35,366 bases of DNA from Candidatus Yanofskyibacteriota bacterium (GCA_020852375.1 JADZAY010000017.1:1-35366), one strand, 5' to 3'; shown: positions 1 through 8,640, numbered from the stretch's first letter. Numbers and translations are program-made. Notes: generated by a model not told the origin, from the sequence alone.

Positions 1-51
1 AAAAAATGCCACGGGGCATAGGAGTGGTCGTCGGCGATGATAGGGAATGAG

Positions 52-83
52 CTACAAGAAAGCCCCGGGAATTCCGGGGCTGC
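52..83 (-). terminator. Intrinsic terminator for minus-strand ORF 103-300
   Basis: Minus strand AGCCCCGG-AATT-CCCGGGGCT followed by TTCTTGT. Confidence 0.6.
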
Positions 84-102
84 GACACTCGTGCGTTATC
101 GG

Positions 103-300
103 CTATCTCCTCAGTTTGCGGATCAGCTCGCAGTGCGCGAGGTAGTCCGCGACGAGGGACGAGGCAACGCGGGTCTGTGTTCCCACGCCCCCATCCTCGA
201 TCTCTACCTGCATGTCACTGATATCGAGCTCGCCGCCATGAAGTCGGAGCACGACTCGAGGGCGCTGCGGGGTTGCGGGGCGGTCGTCCGTCACGGGCAC
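103..300 (-). CDS. Hypothetical protein (65 aa)
   Basis: Minus-strand ORF followed by an intrinsic-terminator-like hairpin at about 60-83; no family recognised. Confidence 0.5.
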   Translation of the reverse strand: MPVTDDRPATPQRPRVVLRLHGGELDISDMQVEIEDGGVGTQTRVASSLVADYLAHCELIRKLRR

Positions 301-349
301 CTCCTGGTGAAGTGATTATAAAATGAGAGTGCAGATAAGTCAAGATACA

Positions 350-378
350 AAAAAACCCGGCGCCGTAGCGCCGGGCCC
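350..378 (-). terminator. Intrinsic terminator (minus strand)
   Basis: Minus strand CCCGGCGC-TACG-GCGCCGGG followed by TTTTTTTGT. Confidence 0.75.
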
Positions 379-496
379 TGACGCGGAGTATTCCGAGTCA
401 GTTGTCCGTGACTGTCCGGCGGAGCCGGAGCTGGTCGCTGAACGGAATTCAATATATTACGCGGCAGGACCCTTGGCAATAGTATAAAGAACAACC

Positions 497-697
497 CTAC
501 TCGAGTAGGGTTGTGTCGTCCAGGTAGCGGAGGATGGTTTTCTCCGATACCGAACCGTGTGCTGTGCGGACGCGGTCGATGATCTCTTGCGTCGTCACCT
601 TGTGCTGCTGGCGGTGCAGGGTGATGGCGTCGGCCGTCTTTGGTGAGATCCGGACGAATACGACCTCACCCTCCTTCCTGAAAAAGAGCTGGGGCAT
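497..697 (-). CDS. Hypothetical protein (66 aa); C-terminal region resembles that of ORF 796-1395
   Basis: Minus-strand ORF with upstream GGAGGAACC before ATG. Its ...KT...IIDRVR...VSEKTILRYLD is similar to the C-terminus of the next ORF. Confidence 0.6.
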   Translation of the reverse strand: MPQLFFRKEGEVVFVRISPKTADAITLHRQQHKVTTQEIIDRVRTAHGSVSEKTILRYLDDTTLLE

Positions 698-765
698 GGT
701 TCCTCCTGAGTGGTACGCCGGAGTTCACCATATCTCAAATTTGAAGTTTCGTCAAAACCCACAAG

Positions 766-792
766 AAACCCGGCGCGGAAGCGCCGGGATCG
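766..792 (-). terminator. Intrinsic terminator (minus strand)
   Basis: CCCGGCGC-TTCC-GCGCCGGG followed by a T-rich tract on the minus strand, directly after the stop of ORF 796-1395. Confidence 0.7.
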
Positions 793-795
793 CGG

Positions 796-1395
796 TCAGT
801 AACCGCGGGCTTCGAGGAAGGCGAGGATGGTGTCCTCGGTGATCCATGGTTGCTCGACACGGATGCGGTCGATCAGATCCTGGATCGAGAACCCGATATC
901 GGCTCGGTAGACCCAGAGGCGATGGCTGGTCTTCGAGGAGAGAGTGACGCATCGCATCTCGCCGTCTTCCATGAAGAAGATTCGGTTCAGGAAGGGACCG
1001 ACAGCTTCCCGATACCCCGCGGGATCTTTTCCCCGCAGAGCGTCGACAAACACCCTAGCAATCGGCGGACTCGGGAGATTTCGTCCGACGCTCCAGCGGA
1101 GTAGGGTCGGATACGGAACAAACAGGCCGTCAGCAAGCGCCTGGTCGAATGCTCGGTTGCCGGTCAGCGCCATGCGCACCATGCGGTGCAGCTGCTCCGG
1201 CGCCGTCAGTTCGGGTGGTGGCATCTCGGATGCCTTCCGGTAGCTCAGATACGCCAACCTCATCGCGCCGAGCGAGAACAGGAGGATGGCGATGGCCGCC
1301 GCAGAGGCCGCAACTGAGCCGATCGCGAAGGACATGAAGCCGGCGATCGCGGAAAACAGGGCGAGGCCGAAGATTTCAAGGGGCTGCATGAACAC
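796..1395 (-). CDS. Hypothetical membrane protein (199 aa) with N-terminal transmembrane helices
   Basis: Two hydrophobic N-terminal segments (IFGLALFSAIAGFMSFAIG; AASAAAIAILLFSLGAM). Upstream AAAGGAGTGTTC precedes ATG on the minus strand. Confidence 0.65.
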   Translation of the reverse strand: MFMQPLEIFGLALFSAIAGFMSFAIGSVAASAAAIAILLFSLGAMRLAYLSYRKASEMPPPELTAPEQLHRMVRMALTGNRAFDQALADGLFVPYPTLLRWSVGRNLPSPPIARVFVDALRGKDPAGYREAVGPFLNRIFFMEDGEMRCVTLSSKTSHRLWVYRADIGFSIQDLIDRIRVEQPWITEDTILAFLEARGY

Positions 1396-1509
1396 TCCTT
1401 TCGGGTGGTGCTGATTATTATAGTAAACTAAATTATGTTGAGTGTCAACTTATCTGGGCTTGCCGAGAGGCGTCGGTACGATATACTTGTCGTCCACAAG
1501 GAGGGTTCT

Positions 1510-2103
1510 TTGAGAGTCATACTTGGTTCGTCGTCGCCTCGCCGACTGGAGATTGCCCGTCGGGTGTGGCCGCACGTGGAAGTGCTCGCTCCGAACATCG
1601 ATGAAGATGCGTTCAGCGAGGACCTGCCCGCAACGCTGACGCTGGCCATCGCGATGGCGAAGAATAAGGCGGTGCGCAGGTTGGTTGCCAGCCCTGTGCT
1701 GGTGGTGACCGCCGATACGCTGGCGGAGGTGCTTCTCGGTAGTGGACGGCGGGAGGTCCGCGGGAAGCCGCATGATGCGACTGAGGCGGCATTCTGGCTT
1801 CGCCAGTATCGCGATCATCCGGTGTCCGTCGTTACATCGGTGGTCATCGCAGAGGTCGCCGAGGACGGTGGATGGCTCATGACGACACACACCGATGTTG
1901 CCCGTGTTCGTTTTACCGGGCTTACCGATGAGCTCATTGCGCAGATCGTCGCAGAGGGTACGGTGCTCGGGTGCGCGGGGGCGTTCACTATGGAGCATCC
2001 GCTCTTTGCCGGACACGTGATCGTCCGGGGCGATCCTGAAACCGTTCAGGGTCTTCCGAGCAGGTTCCTCCGGCGTCCAAGCGAGGAGCTTGCGTCTGCC
2101 TGA
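1510..2103 (+). CDS. maf: Maf-like nucleoside triphosphate pyrophosphatase
   Basis: LRVILGSSSPRRLEIARRV N-terminal Maf signature. A TTG start at 1510 is preceded by AAGGAGGG, and is preferred over the listed ORF start at 1435. Confidence 0.85.
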   Translation: MRVILGSSSPRRLEIARRVWPHVEVLAPNIDEDAFSEDLPATLTLAIAMAKNKAVRRLVASPVLVVTADTLAEVLLGSGRREVRGKPHDATEAAFWLRQYRDHPVSVVTSVVIAEVAEDGGWLMTTHTDVARVRFTGLTDELIAQIVAEGTVLGCAGAFTMEHPLFAGHVIVRGDPETVQGLPSRFLRRPSEELASA

Positions 2104-2128
2104 CGGCCGCTTCGGCGGCCGTTTTTGT
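2103..2128 (+). terminator. Intrinsic terminator after maf
   Basis: ACGGCCGC-TTCG-GCGGCCGT followed by TTTTGTTT. Confidence 0.85.
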
Positions 2129-2157
2129 TTACGGAGGGTGTATACTGGTGCTAACCC

Positions 2158-3996
2158 ATGGTGTTCTCATTTCATCGTTCTCCGCAACGCGAGTATGCGG
2201 TCTTGGCGGGGGTCGGCGTGGCGCTCCTTTTGCACTTCGCGTGGTCGCCGATCGATCGCATCCTGCTCATCGTTGCGGCGGTCGGCTCGTTGTCACTGGC
2301 CGTGCGGGCGTTTCGCGATGTCCTGCGCTTACACGTCACCATCGATGTTTTCAATGTATTCGCCCTTGGCGTGTCATTCGCGACCGGAGAGGTTCCGTCG
2401 GCGGCGTTCATCGTCCTGATGATCACGAGCGCCGACCTCTTGGATTGGCGTACGCGCAGCGGCGTTCGTGATGCGGTTCGTGAGTTGTTGGCGCTCAAGC
2501 CGCAGACCGCGTTGCGCATCCGCGGAGAAGACTCTGAGACGATACCGGCGACCGAGATCCGCGTCGGCGATGAAGTTCTCGTCCAGCCGGGTGCTGCTAT
2601 CCCGGTGGATGGCATTGTGGTGAGCGGGCGCGCCCTGGTGAACGAGGCACTGGTGACCGGCGAATCAACTCCGGTCGAGAAGATCGCTGGCTCTCGGGTG
2701 CTGGTGTCGACCGTGGCTGATGTCGGAGCGATCCGGGTTCGCGCCACGCACATCGGGAAGGACTCAACGATCGAGCGGATGGCCGAGCTCATGCGCACCG
2801 CGGCGGCGAACAAGTCTACTCCCGAGCGTCTGGCCGATCGATTCGCGGCTGCATTCCTTCCGCTCATCATTCTGGCCGGTGCGGGCCTCTATGTTGCGAC
2901 GCATGATCTTCGCATGGTCGCCGCGTTTTTTCTGGTCGCGTGCGCCGATGATATGGCTCTCGCGATACCACTGGCGATGACGGCATCCCTCGGATGGGCC
3001 GCTCGTCGCGGGGTGATCATCAAAGGGGGCACGTGGCTGCACACGCTCTCGCGGGTCCAGACGGTCATCCTCGACAAGACGGGTACGCTCACCTACGGCA
3101 GTTTTCGGCTTGACCGTATTCACCGTGAGCCGGGGGTGAGCGAGGATGAAGTGTGGCGTCTTATCGGGGTTGCGGAGAAGTTCTCTGAGCATCCGATCGG
3201 GCGTGCTCTTTTTGCCCAGGCTCGGCAGCGGGTTGGTGCACTCGGTGATCCCGACGACTTCGTTTCCCATAAAGGCGCGGGCGTCGCCGCCGTGATCGGT
3301 GGTCATCGCGTGGCGGTCGGAAGCGACCAACTCATGGATCTGGTGGAGGTGGCGGATCGGGCGCATGTTGCCGCCGTACTTGCCGAATCCCGAAGTGCTT
3401 CAGTCGGGACGCCGGTCGCAGTGTTGCGCGACGGCGTCCTTCTTGCGGTCGTATCGCTTGCCGATGCTCCACGTCCGGAGGCGGCTGAAAGCTTGGCTCA
3501 GATCAGGCGCTTGGGTGTTCCGGATATCCTGATGTTCACCGGTGATGCAGAAGAGGCGGCCCAGCGCGTGGCGCAGCAGCTCGGTATTACGCGCGTGGTT
3601 GCCCGTATGCGTCCGGAGGATAAATTGCAGCAACTTGAACGGATCACGCACGGCCCGGTCGCGATGGTCGGCGACGGTATCAACGATGCTCCAGCTCTCG
3701 CGCGTGCCGATGTGGGTATTGCCATGGGAAAGGGCGGAACCGCCATCGCATCTGAAGCGGCGGATGTCGTTATCCTCACCGATGACCTCCATCGCCTCGC
3801 CGACATCATCCGTCTCGGGCGCAGAACCATGTCGGTGGTTCGATGGGATATTGGTATCTGGACCCTTTCAAATGCCGTTGGTTTCTGGCTCGTGCTTACC
3901 GGGGTTGCCGGTCCTGCGCTTGCCGCGTTCTACAACTTCGCGACCGATTTCCTTCCGCTCATCAACTCATCCCGGCTCTTTCGGGAGCGAGCGTGA
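2158..3996 (+). CDS. P1B-like (heavy-metal-type) P-type ATPase without N-terminal HMA domain and with a non-canonical CPC site
   Basis: TGES (VTGESTP), DKTGTLT, HP motif (SEHPIGRAL) and GDGINDAPALARADVGIAMG. The CPC position reads VACADDMALAIP. Confidence 0.9.
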   Translation: MVFSFHRSPQREYAVLAGVGVALLLHFAWSPIDRILLIVAAVGSLSLAVRAFRDVLRLHVTIDVFNVFALGVSFATGEVPSAAFIVLMITSADLLDWRTRSGVRDAVRELLALKPQTALRIRGEDSETIPATEIRVGDEVLVQPGAAIPVDGIVVSGRALVNEALVTGESTPVEKIAGSRVLVSTVADVGAIRVRATHIGKDSTIERMAELMRTAAANKSTPERLADRFAAAFLPLIILAGAGLYVATHDLRMVAAFFLVACADDMALAIPLAMTASLGWAARRGVIIKGGTWLHTLSRVQTVILDKTGTLTYGSFRLDRIHREPGVSEDEVWRLIGVAEKFSEHPIGRALFAQARQRVGALGDPDDFVSHKGAGVAAVIGGHRVAVGSDQLMDLVEVADRAHVAAVLAESRSASVGTPVAVLRDGVLLAVVSLADAPRPEAAESLAQIRRLGVPDILMFTGDAEEAAQRVAQQLGITRVVARMRPEDKLQQLERITHGPVAMVGDGINDAPALARADVGIAMGKGGTAIASEAADVVILTDDLHRLADIIRLGRRTMSVVRWDIGIWTLSNAVGFWLVLTGVAGPALAAFYNFATDFLPLINSSRLFRERA

Positions 3997-4029
3997 TACA
4001 ATGGACCTATAACCTTAGCGGAGGGAATT

Positions 4030-4929
4030 ATGGCACAACGCGTGCTTATCATCGGTGCCGGCGCACTGGGAACTGCGCTTGCGAAAGTCATTCCGAAAGA
4101 ACATGCCGAGATTGCATGGTGGGATGTCGACGAAACAAAGTGCCCGGGAGGGCGCCAGCCGTTAGAGGCGCTCGTTCCTTCGGCGAATGTCATATTTTTG
4201 TGCGTTCCGAGCTGGGCCATTCGCGCCGCGCTTGCGCCGATATCAGCGTTGGTCGTGCCGACGACCGCGGTCGTGTCGCTCGCAAAAGGGCTCGAGTCGC
4301 CGACCGCGAAGACGATGTTCGAAGTCTGCACGGAGGTGCTCCCGCCGAATCAGCCGGTGGCGGTTATGGGTGGCGCTATGCTCGCATCGGAGATTGGCTC
4401 CGGACTTCCCGGTATGGCGGTACTTGCCTCGCCGAACGATGCCGTTGCCGCCGACCTCATCGCGCTGCTTCGTGGTTCGGCGCTGCAGCTGTCGTGGGTA
4501 AGCGACGCGCGGTCGGTGGCGATCGCGGGGGTTCTGAAGAATATCTATGCCATCGTGCTCGGTATCGGAGACGGGCTTGGGCTGGGGAGTAACACGCGCG
4601 GGTGGCTGTTTGCGCAGGCGGTTCGAGAGATGCTGGAGATCGGAAAGATCATGCAGGCCGATCAGCAGGTGTTGCTGTCGGTTGCCGGTATCGGGGACCT
4701 TGTTGCGACGGGGCTGTCGGCGAACTCCAAGAATCATACGGCGGGGACCGAGCTTGCCACGGCGGGGAGGACGTCCATCGCATGCGAGGGTATTGCGTCG
4801 TTCCCGTCCGTTCTGCAGGTGATCGGCGTCCGTCCGAACCTTCGTCTTTTCAATGCGCTTGAAGCGATCCTTATTCGCGGGCAGAACGTGCGCATTGTTA
4901 TCCAAGACCTTATCTATCAGAAAGCGTAG
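4030..4929 (+). CDS. gpsA: Glycerol-3-phosphate dehydrogenase [NAD(P)+]-like
   Basis: N-terminal Rossmann motif GAGALGTALA, VVSLAKGLE, VLKNIYAIVLGIGDGLGLGSNTRG and GIGDLVATG. Confidence 0.88.
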   Translation: MAQRVLIIGAGALGTALAKVIPKEHAEIAWWDVDETKCPGGRQPLEALVPSANVIFLCVPSWAIRAALAPISALVVPTTAVVSLAKGLESPTAKTMFEVCTEVLPPNQPVAVMGGAMLASEIGSGLPGMAVLASPNDAVAADLIALLRGSALQLSWVSDARSVAIAGVLKNIYAIVLGIGDGLGLGSNTRGWLFAQAVREMLEIGKIMQADQQVLLSVAGIGDLVATGLSANSKNHTAGTELATAGRTSIACEGIASFPSVLQVIGVRPNLRLFNALEAILIRGQNVRIVIQDLIYQKA

Positions 4930-5050
4930 GTGTGTATAGCGGGGCTAGGGCGATTGGCGGGAGTGTGGGATACTATATAGGTGACATTGCGGGTGGTGAA
5001 CGAAGGTAGTCCCTCGATCGTTTTGCGGCAGAGCCGCTCGGTCTCGGGAC

Positions 5051-5080
5051 GATTCGTCATCGCCTTTGCGATGACGAATC
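5051..5080 (+). other. Perfect 13-bp hairpin in the 5' leader of the DUF378 gene
   Basis: GATTCGTCATCGC-CTTT-GCGATGACGAATC; no T-tract follows and the RBS/start lies about 16 nt downstream. Confidence 0.75.
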
Positions 5081-5096
5081 GAAAGGGGGTGGCAAT

Positions 5097-5282
5097 GTGA
5101 AACTCTCTAAGCTTACCTGGTGGTTGCTCATCATCGGCGGCCTCAACTGGCTGCTTGTCGGCTTGTTCTCGCGAGACCTGATCGACATGCTGGGCCTTGG
5201 TATGACCGTGGGGCGCATCGTGTACGTCCTCGTCGGTCTCTCCGCACTGCATCAGCTGTTCGGCAAGAAGTCTATGATGTAA
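5097..5282 (+). CDS. DUF378 family small membrane protein
   Basis: LTWWLLIIGGLNWLLVGLF...VYVLVGLSALHQLF pattern typical of DUF378; GTG start with AAAGGGGGT upstream. Confidence 0.85.
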   Translation: MKLSKLTWWLLIIGGLNWLLVGLFSRDLIDMLGLGMTVGRIVYVLVGLSALHQLFGKKSMM

Positions 5283-5346
5283 TACGCACACCCCGGGGTG
5301 TGCGTATTTCGTGCAAAAAGGCGTCCGGAGGGATGCCTTTTTGCAC
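5281..5346 (+). terminator. Tandem hairpins downstream of the DUF378 gene
   Basis: AATACGCACACCCC/GGGGTGTGCGTATT palindrome, then GTGCAAAAAGGC ... GCCTTTTTGCAC. Confidence 0.6.
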
Positions 5347-5423
5347 ATCGAAAACAGGTGTCAGGTCAAGGTTGCGTCGATGGGCGGGGTGGGCTACCAT
5401 GCCGCGCGCATACCTCCCTGCTC

Positions 5424-5900
5424 ATGACTGGACGAAGCCGAAAAAAGATGGCACAGATGTTTTCCGAAGCTGCGGCGTTGCCGCGCTGCGGAGATGCGCT
5501 GGTGGACTGGTTCTTCAGGCAGTTCGTCGCGATTCTGCGAAGCGAGCGGGTCCGCATTGCCCGGAAGAAGCGGCTCATTAACCCCGATGATCCGCACCGG
5601 CGTGTCATCCGCGGTCTGATGGACCCCGACATCCACCCGTCCGGCTCATGGGTCCAGATCCTCATTAACCCCGCCAAGAACACGCATCGGTGCCGGGACG
5701 AAGAAGTCGAGACGCTCATTCACGAGCTTTCGCACGTGCTCATGCCGCGAAGTGGCGAGCGCGCCATCCTTGCGATGGAGTCCATGTTGAGTAAGCGGTT
5801 TTCTCTTGCACAGCGCCGAGCATTGAAGGCGTTCATCCCGCGCCACGAAGTGAAGCGATACCCCCGTATGGCGGTATCCCGCAAGATTGCCACCGCCTAG
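5424..5900 (+). CDS. Putative zinc metallopeptidase-like protein with HExxH motif
   Basis: VETLIHELSHVLMPRSGERAILAMESML, with HELSH and a downstream acidic residue. Promoter-like TTGCGT-N17-TACCAT lies just upstream. Confidence 0.6.
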   Translation: MTGRSRKKMAQMFSEAAALPRCGDALVDWFFRQFVAILRSERVRIARKKRLINPDDPHRRVIRGLMDPDIHPSGSWVQILINPAKNTHRCRDEEVETLIHELSHVLMPRSGERAILAMESMLSKRFSLAQRRALKAFIPRHEVKRYPRMAVSRKIATA

Positions 5901-5945
5901 TGGGCGTGGTATGGTTGCGCCGTTCTCTGACAAAGGAGGAATGCC

Positions 5946-6470
5946 GTGAAGAAGTTGCGAGTCGCCTACCTCGTCTACCTTGTCATCATGATCCCGCTCC
6001 TCGTCGTCACCGTTCAGTACACGAAGCGGAAGATCGCGAATGCGGAAGCGCAGGTTCAGGCTGTGAGCGAGGGCTTGAATGCGCTCGAGCGTGCAGCCGC
6101 TCCCGCCGCCCAGCTGCCGCCCGCGCCTACTCCTACCGTTCCTGCCCCCGCTGAGCCGGTGAAGGCCGAGCCCGCTTCGCCGCAGATCGCCGAGGTCCCG
6201 CCGCCGCCCACTCCGCAGTTCGTGGTGCCGGCTGACGCGCGCGAGCTGTCGCCGATGAACGGTTGGGTGGATCAGCCCGACAAGTCAAAGCCTGGACGTC
6301 TCCATATGAACATCCGAGCCCAGTGGGCGAACGGGAAGTCGACTCGCAGGCCCGCTTCGTATGGCGGTGACTGCTGGAAGACCACCACGCGTCCGCCCGA
6401 GCGCCTGACCATCCCCGGTGGGACGGTCGACATCCTCACGCCTCGGCGCATCACGACCCCCTGTCGGTGA
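5946..6470 (+). CDS. Membrane-anchored Pro/Ala-rich hypothetical protein
   Basis: N-terminal TM segment, then a PA-rich linker; GTG start after AAAGGAGG. Confidence 0.65.
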   Translation: MKKLRVAYLVYLVIMIPLLVVTVQYTKRKIANAEAQVQAVSEGLNALERAAAPAAQLPPAPTPTVPAPAEPVKAEPASPQIAEVPPPPTPQFVVPADARELSPMNGWVDQPDKSKPGRLHMNIRAQWANGKSTRRPASYGGDCWKTTTRPPERLTIPGGTVDILTPRRITTPCR

Positions 6471-6474
6471 TCGC

Positions 6475-6512
6475 TGCCCCCTCGCCTTGCGCGATGGGGG
6501 CGTTTTGTTTAT
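6475..6512 (+). terminator. Intrinsic terminator
   Basis: GCCCCCTCGC-CTT-GCGCGATGGGGGC followed by GTTTTGTTT. Confidence 0.7.
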
Positions 6513-6547
6513 CGTGCGCCCAGCCCTTTCATACTATGGAGGTGCGC

Positions 6548-7144
6548 ATGACGGTGTCGTCCGTATACATCGAGCGCGAGCCTCTTGTGGCGATGCTGTG
6601 CGCGGCCATTGAGGTGTATCCCCGCGAATGTCTTGGGCTCGTCTTCGGGAGGAAGTCTTCCCGTCGAGCGCCACGGCATGTGATTACGAATGTCCTGAAC
6701 TGTGCAGCGCTTACCCGGCACACGACCGCTGAGGTCGTGCAGTCGAAGCGTGCTGGGAAGCGGCTCTACGCGTTCATTGATGCCGTTGAGCGGCTGCTTC
6801 CGTACATCGGGTTCTATCACTCGCATACCGAAAAGACGCTCAGGTGGCAGCAATTCGGTTTCAGCCATCAAGACGCTCTCACGATGAGCGATGCGGATCA
6901 GTTTGGGATCGTTCTTACAGTCCATCCTCGCACCTCGCGGCGCCTTCGGTGGTGTGTTCGTTCGTCGCACACGCGGCTCCGTGGCTCTCTCGGTGCGTTC
7001 GACTTTCACCTCACAGCACATGCGCTCGTGCGTGATGCTGAGGGAAACTGTGAAAAGGACGATGAAGGAAATTGGAAAACGCGGCGGCTTCCCATCGAGG
7101 TTGCTCCGCAAGTGCTGCGAGCCTTGAATCGAGCGCTTGTCTGA
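6548..7144 (+). CDS. JAMM/MPN (Mov34) metalloprotease-like protein
   Basis: YPRECLGLVFG, FYHSHTEKT, and downstream S-x-x-D candidates (FSHQD or MSDAD). Start assigned at the ATG after TGGAGGT. Confidence 0.65.
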   Translation: MTVSSVYIEREPLVAMLCAAIEVYPRECLGLVFGRKSSRRAPRHVITNVLNCAALTRHTTAEVVQSKRAGKRLYAFIDAVERLLPYIGFYHSHTEKTLRWQQFGFSHQDALTMSDADQFGIVLTVHPRTSRRLRWCVRSSHTRLRGSLGAFDFHLTAHALVRDAEGNCEKDDEGNWKTRRLPIEVAPQVLRALNRALV

Positions 7145-7175
7145 CCCTGCATCAGGTGCGGGGTCTTTTCTTCTT
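7142..7175 (+). terminator. Intrinsic terminator
   Basis: GACCCTGCA-TCAGG-TGCGGGGTC followed by TTTTCTTCTT. Confidence 0.75.
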
Positions 7176-7191
7176 GTGATACACTTATCGT

Positions 7192-8640
7192 ATGCCTGAA
7201 ACACAGAAACTTACTTCGGCGCATTTTTATAAATTCTTCCAGTGTCCGCATTGGATCTGGTACGACATCTACGCCGACAGCTCGAAAAAGCGCGAGATAT
7301 CGCCGCTGCTGGATATCATCTATAAAGGAAAGGCTCAGGATGGCGCGAAGCAGCTCGGGGCGCATAAAAAGTTCGAGGAGCTCAAGCCGGAGCAGTATCG
7401 TGATCTGGAGGAGGCGTATATGGCGACGCTCGACCTCATGCGGCAGGGGAAGAACATCTACCACGGGGTGCTCATGACCGAGGATTGGGTGGGCATGCCG
7501 GATCTGCTGGAGGCGCGTCCGGGGAAGAGCTCGCTCGGGAACTTCCACTACGTCGTCTACGATGTTCAGCGGACGCTTGAGCTGCGTGATGAGCAGAAAT
7601 TTCCCCTCGTGTTCTATTCGCTCATCTTGGAAAAGATCCAAGGGGTCCGTCCGAAAGAGGCGTACATCATCGATCCGAACGGCAACGAGCGATCCTTTTT
7701 GGTCGACGACTTTGTTGACCAGTTCCATATGACGCGCGCGGATATCGAGCGTATTCTTGCCGGGGAGAAGCCGGCCCCGTTCCTGAAGTCTAGCTGCAAG
7801 CGCACGCCCTGGTACTCCCTCTGTTTGGAGGGCGCGGAGGGCTGTAATGACGTATCCCTCATCTACCGATTATCGCAGGCTGATCAGCGCCGCCTGTACG
7901 GGCTTGGCATCCATACCGTATCCGATCTCGCAGCGGCCGACAGTGAGGAGCTGCGCGCGAATCTCGAGGACTGGCAGTACGATAAGATCGTACGGTTCCA
8001 GAACCAGGCGAAAGTGCTGCTGTCCGGGCAGCCGCTTATACTTCGAAAGAGCGCCTTCCCCGAGGTTGCGACCGAGATTTTCTTCGATATTGAAAGCGAT
8101 CCGACACGCGACGTTGACTACCTGCTTGGCATGTTGGTCCGCTCGGGCTCGGCCGGCGATGCGACGTACGAAAAAGTGCTTGCCGAGTCTCCCGGCGATG
8201 AGCAAAAGATCTGGCACGCATTTCTCGACAAGCTTGCAGGGTGGGAGGATTTCGCCATCTACCACTACGCATTCTATGAGCGCATGGTGTTTGATCGGCT
8301 TGCACTGCGGTACGGCGCCCCTTCGGCGTTGTCTCAAAAGTTCCATGAGCATGCGATCGACCTTCATCAGAAGACGGTCGATTCGGTGGTCCTTCCGCTG
8401 TATTTTTACACGCTCAAAGACGTTGCCAAATACATCGGATACGCGTGGGCGGACCCCGACGCCGGCGGCGCAGAATCGGTGTCGTGGTATGACCAGTGGC
8501 TTGCCACGGGAGACCGAACTCACCTTGAGCGGGTCGTGCGGTACAACGAGGACGATGTTCGCGCCACGATGCTGCTCAAAGACTGGCTCTCACAGCAGAA
8601 ACCGACGAAGTCTCGGGAGGTTTTGGAGGACGAGCGATGA
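7192..8640 (+). CDS. TM0106 family RecB-like putative nuclease (RNase_H_2-like domain)
   Basis: N-terminal RecB-like YxxFxQCP-type start, DVQRTLELRDEQKFPLVFYSLILEKIQG, then EIFFDIESDPTRDVDYLLGMLV and a VVRYNEDDVRAT C-terminal motif. Confidence 0.82.
   Translation: MPETQKLTSAHFYKFFQCPHWIWYDIYADSSKKREISPLLDIIYKGKAQDGAKQLGAHKKFEELKPEQYRDLEEAYMATLDLMRQGKNIYHGVLMTEDWVGMPDLLEARPGKSSLGNFHYVVYDVQRTLELRDEQKFPLVFYSLILEKIQGVRPKEAYIIDPNGNERSFLVDDFVDQFHMTRADIERILAGEKPAPFLKSSCKRTPWYSLCLEGAEGCNDVSLIYRLSQADQRRLYGLGIHTVSDLAAADSEELRANLEDWQYDKIVRFQNQAKVLLSGQPLILRKSAFPEVATEIFFDIESDPTRDVDYLLGMLVRSGSAGDATYEKVLAESPGDEQKIWHAFLDKLAGWEDFAIYHYAFYERMVFDRLALRYGAPSALSQKFHEHAIDLHQKTVDSVVLPLYFYTLKDVAKYIGYAWADPDAGGAESVSWYDQWLATGDRTHLERVVRYNEDDVRATMLLKDWLSQQKPTKSREVLEDER

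Noticed and set aside
1435-1509. Upstream ATG start for Maf
   Set aside because: The Maf signature starts at the TTG codon 1510, which has an AAGGAGGG Shine-Dalgarno; the extension lacks similarity to the family.
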